Of a stretch of 64,000 bases of DNA, positions 46,391 to 53,489 are shown piece by piece. Made by a program: the position numbers and the translations under genes. The notes below the pieces were generated by a model, which was not told where the DNA came from, searched no databases, and worked only from the letters and a program-made list of their open reading frames with translations. The first letter of the stretch is position 1, and every line of letters starts with the position of its first letter. The DNA is from Oscillospiraceae bacterium. GTDB lineage: Bacteria; Bacillota; Clostridia; Oscillospirales; Oscillospiraceae. The DNA lies in NCBI GenBank assembly GCA_902793285.1, contig CADBCV010000003.1, forward strand, positions 1 through 64,000. The letters run 5' to 3'.

Positions 46391-47089
46391 GTGAATACGA
46401 TCAGCGACTGGGAGATCATCAAAAACGGCTTTGATTTCAGCTACCTGCTGGAGCTTGTGAGCGCTGTGATTCCGTCTTTGATCTGCATCACGCTCCACGA
46501 GCTGAGCCACGGCCTAGTTGCATACGCCCTCGGGGACGATACCGCGAAGCGCGCGGGGCGGCTCACGCTAAACCCGCTCCGGCATCTGGACCCCATCGGC
46601 CTGCTCATGATGCTGACGGTCCACTTCGGCTATGCAAAGCCCGTTCCGGTGAACATGTACCGCTTCAAAAACCCAAAGCGCGGCATGGCGCTCACAGCGC
46701 TTGCGGGGCCCGGGAGCAATGTGGTCATCACGGTCGTGTTCCTCTTCCTCTACGGGGCGCTCTATCGCCCGCTGGAGGGGAGCGCGGTCGGGCGTTCTGT
46801 GCTTGAGCTTCTGCTGCTCACCGCCAATATCAGCATGGGCTATGCGGTTTTCAATATGCTGCCCGTGCCGCCGCTCGACGGGTCCAAGGTGCTCTTTTCC
46901 CTTCTGGACGAGGGTAGCTATCGCCAGCTCATGCGCTATGAGCGCTACGGCGGCATTCTCCTCATGGCGCTGGTCTGGTCAGGCGTTCTCGGCAGACCGC
47001 TCTCCCTTGCGATCCGCTGGCTCTTCACACAGCTTCTTCCCGTCACCCAATGGGGATGGGATTTCGTCAATATGATCTTTTATCGATAA
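46391..47089 (+). CDS. Site-2 (M50) protease family membrane protein
   Basis: About 232 residues, with several hydrophobic helices, HELSHGL (about 35-41) and NMLPVPPLDGSKVL (about 155-168), as in FtsH-independent M50/YwhC-type membrane proteases. The start is unclear: TTG 46385 and GTG 46391 overlap the only RBS-like run (GGGGGTG, 46387-46393), and an ATC at 46400 is the codon with normal spacing. The GTG is reported as a compromise. This gene commonly precedes scpA-scpB in Clostridia. Substrate unknown. Confidence 0.85.
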   Translation: MNTISDWEIIKNGFDFSYLLELVSAVIPSLICITLHELSHGLVAYALGDDTAKRAGRLTLNPLRHLDPIGLLMMLTVHFGYAKPVPVNMYRFKNPKRGMALTALAGPGSNVVITVVFLFLYGALYRPLEGSAVGRSVLELLLLTANISMGYAVFNMLPVPPLDGSKVLFSLLDEGSYRQLMRYERYGGILLMALVWSGVLGRPLSLAIRWLFTQLLPVTQWGWDFVNMIFYR

Positions 47090-47099
47090 GTGGTTTACC

Positions 47100-47879
47100 A
47101 TGGAAAATCCCAATTTCTTTCTGGAGGGCGTCGTCCGCGATAAGGACGAGATGCAGGATTTTGAGGGACCCCTGAGCCTGATCCTGCAGCTTCTCTCCAA
47201 AAATAAAATCGAGATCCGCGACCTTAGCATCGCCGAGATCCTGGACCAGTATCTCGCCTGGCTTGACGAGATGCAGAGCATGGACCTCGAGATCGCAAGC
47301 GAGTTTGTGCAGATGGCCGCGCATCTTTTGTATATCAAGACCCGCACCCTCCTCGCCGGGGAGGAAGAGGTGTCTGAGCTTGAGGTGCTCATGAGCTCGC
47401 TCGAGCAGCTCAAGGCGCGCGATGTGTTCGCCTCCGTGCAGAAGGTGGTGCCCGCACTGAAAAAAGCCTCGGAGCTCGGCCTGCTCTACGGCGTCAAAGC
47501 GCCGGAGCCTCTGCCCAGGGCGTCTAGGGAGTACGAGTATCACCATGAGCCCGTGGATCTCCTGCGGGCCATGTACCGCATCTATACCCGCGGGGGAAAG
47601 GCGGCCGCCCCGGATATGACGCTCAGCGTCCCGCGAAGGATCGTCTACAGCGTCCGGGACAAGAGCCTTCAGATCCTCTCCCGCCTCCGCAGCGGGACGG
47701 TGAGCCTCATGGAGCTCTATCGTGAGTGCGCCTCCCGGTCGGAGATCGTGGCGACCTTCGTGTCGGTCCTCGAGCTCTGCAGCATCGGCAGTATCCATAT
47801 CGAGCCGGAGGAGGAGAGCTACACCCTCCGCTTCGTCGGCGGCGATGTGGATGAAATTATGGAAAAGATAGTGGAATGA
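47100..47879 (+). CDS. scpA: Segregation and condensation protein A
   Basis: 259 residues, kleisin family: N-terminal FEGPLSLILQLLSKNKIEIRDLSI-type SMC-binding segment and FVQMAAHLLYIKTRTLL (about 65-82), and a C-terminal winged-helix that contacts the SMC head. With ScpB and SMC it forms the chromosome-condensing complex. Starts 10 nt after the M50 gene; overlaps scpB by 4 nt. Confidence 0.97.
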   Translation: MENPNFFLEGVVRDKDEMQDFEGPLSLILQLLSKNKIEIRDLSIAEILDQYLAWLDEMQSMDLEIASEFVQMAAHLLYIKTRTLLAGEEEVSELEVLMSSLEQLKARDVFASVQKVVPALKKASELGLLYGVKAPEPLPRASREYEYHHEPVDLLRAMYRIYTRGGKAAAPDMTLSVPRRIVYSVRDKSLQILSRLRSGTVSLMELYRECASRSEIVATFVSVLELCSIGSIHIEPEEESYTLRFVGGDVDEIMEKIVE

Positions 47880-48508
47880 GTATGGATGGATTGATTCCGG
47901 CCCTGGAGGCTGTGCTCTTTGCCGCGGGGGAGAGTGTGCCGCTCGCGCGCCTGTCGCTTGTTCTCAGCGTGGATGAGGAGCTTCTCGCCGATACGGTGGA
48001 CGAGCTCGCCGCGCGCTATATCGCGGAGGGGCGCGGCCTGCGCATCCTTCGGCTTGACGATAAGGTGCAGATGTGCTCCGCGCCCGAGTATGCCGGGGTG
48101 ATCAGCACCTGCCTTGAGCAGCGCAAGCCCCCCATGCTCTCCCAGCCCGCGCTGGAGACGCTTGCTGTCGTGGCCTATTTCCAGCCCGTGACCCGCGCCT
48201 ACATCGAGCAGGTGCGCGGCGTGGACAGCTCCTACACCGTGAGCGTGCTCTTGGACCGCGGCCTCATCGAGGAGTGCGGTCGACTGGAAGCGCCGGGGCG
48301 CCCTGCCGTCTTTCGCACGACGGACGCGTTTTTGCGCACCATGGGCGTGAGCCGCCTGTCGGAGCTGCCGGTCCTGCCGGAGGTAAGCAGCGGCGAAGGG
48401 CTTGAAAAGCTACAGAGCGCGATCGACAAGCTCACAGGAAAGCCGCAGTCTGAACAGATCGGCATCGGCGATGTCGCGGATGCCGCAGGTGAGGGGGGGT
48501 CAGCTTGA
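47876..48508 (+). CDS. scpB: Segregation and condensation protein B
   Basis: 210 residues, two winged-helix domains: LEAVLFAAGESVPLARL at the start and QPALETLAVVAYFQPVTRAYIEQVRGVDS in the second domain, followed by GLIEECGRLEAPGRP. Dimer that binds ScpA in the SMC complex. A second ATG at 47882 is also possible. Overlaps scpA by 4 nt and the next gene by 4 nt (TTGA). Confidence 0.97.
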   Translation: MSMDGLIPALEAVLFAAGESVPLARLSLVLSVDEELLADTVDELAARYIAEGRGLRILRLDDKVQMCSAPEYAGVISTCLEQRKPPMLSQPALETLAVVAYFQPVTRAYIEQVRGVDSSYTVSVLLDRGLIEECGRLEAPGRPAVFRTTDAFLRTMGVSRLSELPVLPEVSSGEGLEKLQSAIDKLTGKPQSEQIGIGDVADAAGEGGSA

Positions 48509-49305
48509 CCAAGTGGATAGCCCTCGGCGCGCTTGCCGCCCTGGTGCTGCTGTTTATCTTCCTGCCCGTTGTGGCCTGGATTCTTGTGGGCCTTGTGGTT
48601 TTGATCCTCGCGGTGGTGCTGCTTGTCCCCGTCGGCGCGGATGTCGCCTATATCGGCGGGGAGCTCCGCCTTGCCGCGCGGGTGGACGGTTTCGCGCTCC
48701 AGCTCCTCCCCAGAAAGCCGCCGGACCCGAACAAAAAGCCCCGCGAGAAAAAGCCAAAAAAGGAAAAAGAAAAAAAGGAACAGCCCGAGAAGCCAGAGCA
48801 AGAGCCCAAGCCCAAAAAGAAGCTGAATCTCAATTTCACCAAGGAAGAGATTTTTGAGCTTGTCAAAAAGGCCCTCAACGGGCTTGGAAAGTTCGGGAAG
48901 GTCACGGTCCGCAAATTCATGCTCCACTATGTCGCGGCGGGGGAGGACCCCTATAACACCGCCATGACCTTCAACTATGTGAACGCGGCGCTCAGCTCCC
49001 TCGCCCCCGTGTGCGCGCGGAAATTCCATGTGACAGGCGGCGTGGATGTGTGGACGGACGTGGATTTTGCGGCCGATAAAACGCGCATCGACGCCGAGGC
49101 AAGCGTCACGATCCGCCTTCTGCAAGTGGTGCGCATGGCCCTCGCCGTGGGCTTCGGCGCGCTCGGCGTTTTGATCAAAAACAAGCTCCGCCTGCGCAGA
49201 GAAGCGCGCCTTGCCAAAAAGAACGGCCCCCTTACAGAGCAGGACACAACAGACACCATCGATATCGAAATACAGGCTGAGGAAAGGAATGACATGCATG
49301 GATAA
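48505..49305 (+). CDS. DUF2953 domain-containing membrane protein
   Basis: 266 residues from a TTG at 48505 preceded by GAGGGGGGT. Two hydrophobic stretches at the N-terminus (about 3-40), a very lysine/proline/glutamate-rich linker (about 70-110: repeated KKPKKEKEKK-like units), then a DUF2953-type domain with KVTVRKFMLHYVAAGEDPYNTAMTFNYVNAAL-like core. In spore formers this family is found beside ytfJ, as here, and is thought to be sporulation-linked. Overlaps ytfJ by 8 nt. Function unknown. Confidence 0.87.
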   Translation: MTKWIALGALAALVLLFIFLPVVAWILVGLVVLILAVVLLVPVGADVAYIGGELRLAARVDGFALQLLPRKPPDPNKKPREKKPKKEKEKKEQPEKPEQEPKPKKKLNLNFTKEEIFELVKKALNGLGKFGKVTVRKFMLHYVAAGEDPYNTAMTFNYVNAALSSLAPVCARKFHVTGGVDVWTDVDFAADKTRIDAEASVTIRLLQVVRMALAVGFGALGVLIKNKLRLRREARLAKKNGPLTEQDTTDTIDIEIQAEERNDMHG

Positions 49306-49681
49306 GAATCCGATCGGCGAACTGATGCAGAACACAATGGAGAATGTGAAGAACATTCTCAAGGTCGACACGGTTGTGGGAGATCCTATCTACACGCCGG
49401 ACGGGATCACACTCGTGCCCATCTCCAAGATCAGCGTAGGCTTCGGCGGAGGCGGCGTCGAGTTTGGCGACAAAAAAGGCGGCGATGTGCGGCCCTACGG
49501 CGGCGGCAACGCCACCGGCGTCAAGATCGACCCCATCGGCTTTCTCGTCATCAAGGACGGGACTGTCCGCATGGTGAACGTCACCCCGCCCGCGAACAAC
49601 ACCGTCGACCGCGTGATCGAGCTTGTCCCGCAGGTGCTGGACCGGGTCGATGCGTTTATCGACAAGCAAAAGAAGAAATAA
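49298..49681 (+). CDS. ytfJ: Sporulation protein YtfJ (GerW family)
   Basis: 127 residues from the ATG at 49298 (GAGGAAAGG RBS), not from the longer frame that starts inside the previous gene. Conserved blocks: NPIGELMQNTMENVKNI, TPDGITLVPISKISVGFGGGG and GVKIDPIGFLVIKDG. In Bacillus, YtfJ/GerW is produced in the forespore and needed for germination with some nutrients. Its presence supports a spore-forming host. Overlaps the DUF2953 gene by 8 nt. Confidence 0.95.
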   Translation: MDKNPIGELMQNTMENVKNILKVDTVVGDPIYTPDGITLVPISKISVGFGGGGVEFGDKKGGDVRPYGGGNATGVKIDPIGFLVIKDGTVRMVNVTPPANNTVDRVIELVPQVLDRVDAFIDKQKKK

Positions 49682-49699
49682 TCGAAGTCTGGAAGAACC

Positions 49700-49743
49700 A
49701 TAATAAGCACTGCCCAGAATCTTTGCAGGGTGGTGCTTATTAT
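49700..49743 (+). terminator. Hairpin between ytfJ and dacF, overlapping the dacF start
   Basis: Perfect 11-bp arms ATAATAAGCAC (49700-49710) and GTGCTTATTAT (49733-49743), extended by a few G-C pairs inwards (GCCC/GGGT). It may end ytfJ transcription or hide the dacF initiation region, since both candidate GTG codons lie in or beside the right arm. Confidence 0.6.
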
Positions 49744-50827
49744 TCGCTCAAGAGTTTCCGCCGCGCTCCTCGCGGCATGTTTCCTCACTTTTTCACGCCC
49801 GGCCTTCGCGCAGTCCCCCGCGGACACAGAGGCCGGGGCAGCCATCCTCCTGTGTGAGGACGGCACGGTTTTATACGAGAAGAACGCGGACAAGCGCTCC
49901 CTCATCGCGAGCACGACAAAGCTCATGACGGCCCTTGTCTGCCTGGAGCATACCGGCCTTGACGAGACCGTGATCCCGAAGGCGCGGCACTGCGCGGTCG
50001 AGGGGTCCTCCATGTACCTCAAGGCGGGGGAGAGCTATACCGTGCGGGAGCTGCTGCTGGGTCTGCTGCTCTCCTCCGGGAACGACGCGGCCCTCGCCCT
50101 CGCGGAGTACACCGCGGGGAGCGAGAGCGCGTTCGTTGCGCTCATGAACCGGAAGGCCGAGGCGCTGGGGCTTTCCAACACCCATTTTGAAAATCCCCAC
50201 GGGCTGGACGCCGCCGCGCACTATGGCAGCGCCCGGGATCTTGCGAGCCTCATGCTCTGCTGTATGGAAAACCCGGCCTTTCGCGACCTGAACAGTCAAC
50301 GCTCGGCCGAGGTGAAGGGGCTCACGCTCTTAAACCACAACAAGCTCCTCTCCTCCTGTCCCGGCTGCGTCGGCGGGAAGACGGGCTATACCCGGGCGGC
50401 GGGCCGCTGTCTCGTCACCTGCTGCGAGCGGGAGGGGCTTCGATGCGTGTGTGTGACGCTCTCCGACCCGGACGACTGGAACGATCACCGGGCGCTCTAC
50501 GATTGGGCCTACGGGAGTTTTGCCCTCCGCGATCTCGGCCGGGAGCGGAGCTTTGAGATCCCGGTCGTCTCCGGCAGCAGGCTCACCGTCCGGGCAGCGC
50601 CCGGGGAGAACGCCCGCGTGGTGCTCCCAAAGGGAGAAGAGACGCCCTGTGACCTGGAGCTGCCGCAGTTTGTCTTCGCGCCGGTAGAGGCGGGGGAGTA
50701 CGCCGGGAAGCTCACCGTGAAGAGAGCGGACGGAAAACCCGTTACCTTCCCTCTTCGTTATACAACGGGGGCGGCGCTCGCCGATCCCTGCCTCAATCCT
50801 GATGAACCAGAGGTCTTGAACCCATGA
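49730..50827 (+). CDS. D-alanyl-D-alanine carboxypeptidase (DacF/S11 family)
   Basis: 365 residues when started at the GTG at 49730. A cleavable signal peptide (about 1-27, ending AFA|QSP), then the penicillin-binding active site: SxxK at Ser61-Lys64 (STTK), SGN at 116-118, KTG at 217-219, and a C-terminal PBP5-like beta domain (ERSFEIPVVSGSRLTVRAA). It trims the terminal D-Ala of peptidoglycan outside the membrane. The start is uncertain because the GTG codons sit in a hairpin; a downstream ATT at 49739 has better spacing to GGGTGG. Overlaps rluB by 4 nt. Confidence 0.92.
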   Translation: MVLIIRSRVSAALLAACFLTFSRPAFAQSPADTEAGAAILLCEDGTVLYEKNADKRSLIASTTKLMTALVCLEHTGLDETVIPKARHCAVEGSSMYLKAGESYTVRELLLGLLLSSGNDAALALAEYTAGSESAFVALMNRKAEALGLSNTHFENPHGLDAAAHYGSARDLASLMLCCMENPAFRDLNSQRSAEVKGLTLLNHNKLLSSCPGCVGGKTGYTRAAGRCLVTCCEREGLRCVCVTLSDPDDWNDHRALYDWAYGSFALRDLGRERSFEIPVVSGSRLTVRAAPGENARVVLPKGEETPCDLELPQFVFAPVEAGEYAGKLTVKRADGKPVTFPLRYTTGAALADPCLNPDEPEVLNP

Positions 50828-51543
50828 CCGAGAGAATCCAAAAACTGATCTCCTCTGCGGGCCTCATGTCGAGGCGCGCTGCGGAGGAGGCGATCTGCGC
50901 CGGCCGCGTCCTCGTAAACGGGGAGCGCGCCGCGCTCGGCGATAAAGCGGACCCGGCGACGGACAGGATCACCGTCGACGGGCGCGCGCTTGTCGGAAAC
51001 ACTGAAAAGCACTATTTCATGCTCAACAAGCCCCGGGGCTATGTGACGACGCTGCACGACGAGAAGGGCCGCAAAAATGTGACCGAGCTTGTCAAAATCC
51101 CGGGTGTGCGCGTCTACCCCGTCGGGCGGCTCGACATGTATTCGGAGGGGCTGCTGCTCCTCACGGACGACGGGGACTTTGCAAACCGCGTCATGCACCC
51201 GCGCCATGAAGTGGAAAAGGTCTATCACACCTGGGTCACGGGGCCGGAGATCGAGAAGAGCGTCCGCATCCTGCGCCGCCCGATGGACATCGACGGCTGC
51301 ACCGTCTGCGCGAAGGGGGTCGACCTTGTGCAGGACTTTCCGGGCGGCGCGCTCCTCTCCGTCACGATCGGGGAGGGCAGGAACCGCGAGGTGCGAAAAA
51401 TGTGCGCCCTGGCCGGGCTCAAGGTGACGCGGCTTCTGCGCGTGGAGGAGGGCGGCGTCAAGCTCGGCGATCTCAAGAGCGGGCGCTTCCGCCCCCTCAC
51501 CGGGGAAGAGATCAGCCGACTTCTCGGAGAAGAGGAGGCGTGA
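50824..51543 (+). CDS. rluB: Ribosomal large subunit pseudouridine synthase (RluB/RsuA family)
   Basis: 239 residues. N-terminal S4 RNA-binding domain (RIQKLISSAGLMSRRAAEEAI), then the catalytic core with the aspartate in the GRLDMYSEGLLLL motif (Asp at about 103) and NREVRKMC. It isomerises a uridine in 23S rRNA to pseudouridine. RluB versus RluE/RsuA cannot be separated with certainty; RluB fits best in this gene order (dacF, scpB nearby). ATGA overlap with dacF. Confidence 0.92.
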   Translation: MTERIQKLISSAGLMSRRAAEEAICAGRVLVNGERAALGDKADPATDRITVDGRALVGNTEKHYFMLNKPRGYVTTLHDEKGRKNVTELVKIPGVRVYPVGRLDMYSEGLLLLTDDGDFANRVMHPRHEVEKVYHTWVTGPEIEKSVRILRRPMDIDGCTVCAKGVDLVQDFPGGALLSVTIGEGRNREVRKMCALAGLKVTRLLRVEEGGVKLGDLKSGRFRPLTGEEISRLLGEEEA

Positions 51544-51548
51544 TACAT

Positions 51549-52778
51549 ATGCAGTTTCAAGACACCGATCTTGTCGTGATCGGCGGCGGGCCCGCGGGCA
51601 TGATGTGCGCGTATCAGGCGGCGTCGCGCGGGCTCTCGGTCGTGCTTCTGGAGCCGAACGAAAAGCTCGGCCGGAAGCTCCGCATCACAGGCAAGGGCCG
51701 CTGCAACCTCACAAACAACTGCGACGTGAAAACCATGATGGCAAACATTCCCGGGGACGGGCGCTTTCTCTACAGCGCACTCAGCCGCTTTGCGCCCGCG
51801 GACACCATGGCCTTTTTCGAGGAGAACGGTCTGCCCCTTAAAACAGAGCGCGGCAATCGCGTCTTCCCGCAGTCTGATAACGCAAACGACGTGGCGGGCC
51901 TCATGGCGAGACTCTGCCGCCGCGCGGGGGTAAAGACCGTGCAGACCGCGGCCAAGCAGATCATCGCGGAAAACGGCGCCGTCGCGGGCGTTGTGACGGG
52001 GGAGGGCTACATCCCCTGCCGCGCCGCCGCGGTCTGTACAGGGGGGCTTTCCTATCCGCTCACCGGCTCAACCGGGGACGGGCTCCGCTTTGCCGAACAG
52101 CTCGGGCACACAATTATCCCGTGCAGGCCCTCGCTCGTCCCGTTGGAGAGCGGGGACGCGGCCTGCGCCGAGATGCAGGGCTTCACGCTCAAGAACGTGA
52201 CCCTCTCCGCCTATGAGGACGGAAAGCTCCTCTACCGGGAGCTCGGGGAGATGCTCTTTACCCACTTCGGCGTCTCGGGCCCGTTGGTCCTGTCTGCCAG
52301 CGCCCACATGCGCAGGATGGGCAGCGCCGATTATAAGCTCCTTATCGACCTCAAGCCGGGACTCGATGAAAAAAAGCTCGACACCCGCATCCTGCGGGAT
52401 TTTACGAAGTACGCAAACCGCGAATATAAAAACGCCCTGGGGGATCTTCTGGGCCGCTCCATGATCCCGGTGGTCCTGCGCCTCTCCGAGATCCCGGAGG
52501 ACAAGCCCGTGCACGAGATCACAAAGGAGGAGCGGCGGCGTCTTGTCGCGCTTCTCAAGGCGTTTCCCGTCTCGGTCTCGGGCTTTCGGCCTATGGATGA
52601 GGCCATCGTCACGGCGGGCGGCGTCTCCACCAAGGAGGTAAACCCCCGCACCATGGAATCCAAGCTCGTGCAGGGACTCTATTTTGCGGGCGAGGTGCTG
52701 GATCTCGACGCCTACACGGGCGGCTTTAATCTGCAGATCGCCTGGGCCACCGGCTTTGTCGCCGGAAATTCTATATAA
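51549..52778 (+). CDS. HI0933/YhiN-family FAD-dependent oxidoreductase
   Basis: 409 residues from the ATG at 51549, 5 nt after the rluB stop; the frame opens earlier inside rluB. FAD-binding GGGPAGMMCAYQAA (about 12-25), KLGRKLRITGKGRCNLTNNC (about 40-59, the family signature) and the C-terminal GLYFAGEVLDLDAYTGGFNLQIAWATG. The reaction and substrate are unknown. It is commonly found next to cmk in Clostridia, as here. Confidence 0.92.
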   Translation: MQFQDTDLVVIGGGPAGMMCAYQAASRGLSVVLLEPNEKLGRKLRITGKGRCNLTNNCDVKTMMANIPGDGRFLYSALSRFAPADTMAFFEENGLPLKTERGNRVFPQSDNANDVAGLMARLCRRAGVKTVQTAAKQIIAENGAVAGVVTGEGYIPCRAAAVCTGGLSYPLTGSTGDGLRFAEQLGHTIIPCRPSLVPLESGDAACAEMQGFTLKNVTLSAYEDGKLLYRELGEMLFTHFGVSGPLVLSASAHMRRMGSADYKLLIDLKPGLDEKKLDTRILRDFTKYANREYKNALGDLLGRSMIPVVLRLSEIPEDKPVHEITKEERRRLVALLKAFPVSVSGFRPMDEAIVTAGGVSTKEVNPRTMESKLVQGLYFAGEVLDLDAYTGGFNLQIAWATGFVAGNSI

Positions 52779-52790
52779 AGAGGTATGATT

Positions 52791-53489
52791 ATGAACGGAC
52801 ACTATGCCATTGCCATCGACGGCCCGAGCGGCGCGGGGAAGAGCTCCATGGCGAGGCGCCTCGCCGCCGCCTTCTCCTTTCTCTATGTGGACACCGGGGC
52901 CATTTACCGCACCCTGGGTCTTGCCTGCCATCGCGCCGGGGTAGACCGGAAAAACGTGCCGGAGGTCATGGCCCTCCTGGAAACCCTCGACATCGCCATC
53001 CGTTATAACGAGCAGGGCGAGCAGCGCATGTACTTGGACGGGGAGGATGTTTCCCGGGAAATCCGCGAGCCCGAGATCTCCCTCTGCGCCTCCGACGTGT
53101 CTGCCCTCCCGGAGGTGCGCCGCTTCCTTCTGGACATGCAGCGCCGCTTTGCAAGGGAGAACAACGTCGTCATGGACGGGCGCGACATCGGGACCGTCGT
53201 CCTGCCGGAGGCGGAGCTCAAAATCTTCCTCACCGCAAGTCCCGAGGCGAGGGCCAGACGAAGACTCGCGGAGCTTCTCGCAAAGGGGACGGAGGTCAGT
53301 TTCGAGGAGGTCCTGCGGGACATCAACTACCGGGACGAGCAGGACATTCACCGCGCCGCCGCGCCCCTGCGCCGGGCGGAGGATGCTGTGGAGCTGGACT
53401 CCAGCGAGCTTGACGTCGAGGGGACCTTCGCTCTCCTGTGTGAGATCGTAATTAGAAGACTCGCCCTCGCGCCGGAGGGGACAGCGTGA
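52791..53489 (+). CDS. cmk: Cytidylate kinase
   Basis: 232 residues from the ATG at 52791, which is 5-6 nt from an AAAGAGGT RBS; the ATG at 52785 is too close. P-loop GPSGAGKS (11-18), YVDTGAIYR, VVMDGRDIGTVVLP and NYRDEQDIHRAAAPL. It phosphorylates CMP/dCMP with ATP. Overlaps the ispH-rpsA gene by 4 nt, in the conserved order cmk-ispH-rpsA. Confidence 0.97.
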   Translation: MNGHYAIAIDGPSGAGKSSMARRLAAAFSFLYVDTGAIYRTLGLACHRAGVDRKNVPEVMALLETLDIAIRYNEQGEQRMYLDGEDVSREIREPEISLCASDVSALPEVRRFLLDMQRRFARENNVVMDGRDIGTVVLPEAELKIFLTASPEARARRRLAELLAKGTEVSFEEVLRDINYRDEQDIHRAAAPLRRAEDAVELDSSELDVEGTFALLCEIVIRRLALAPEGTA

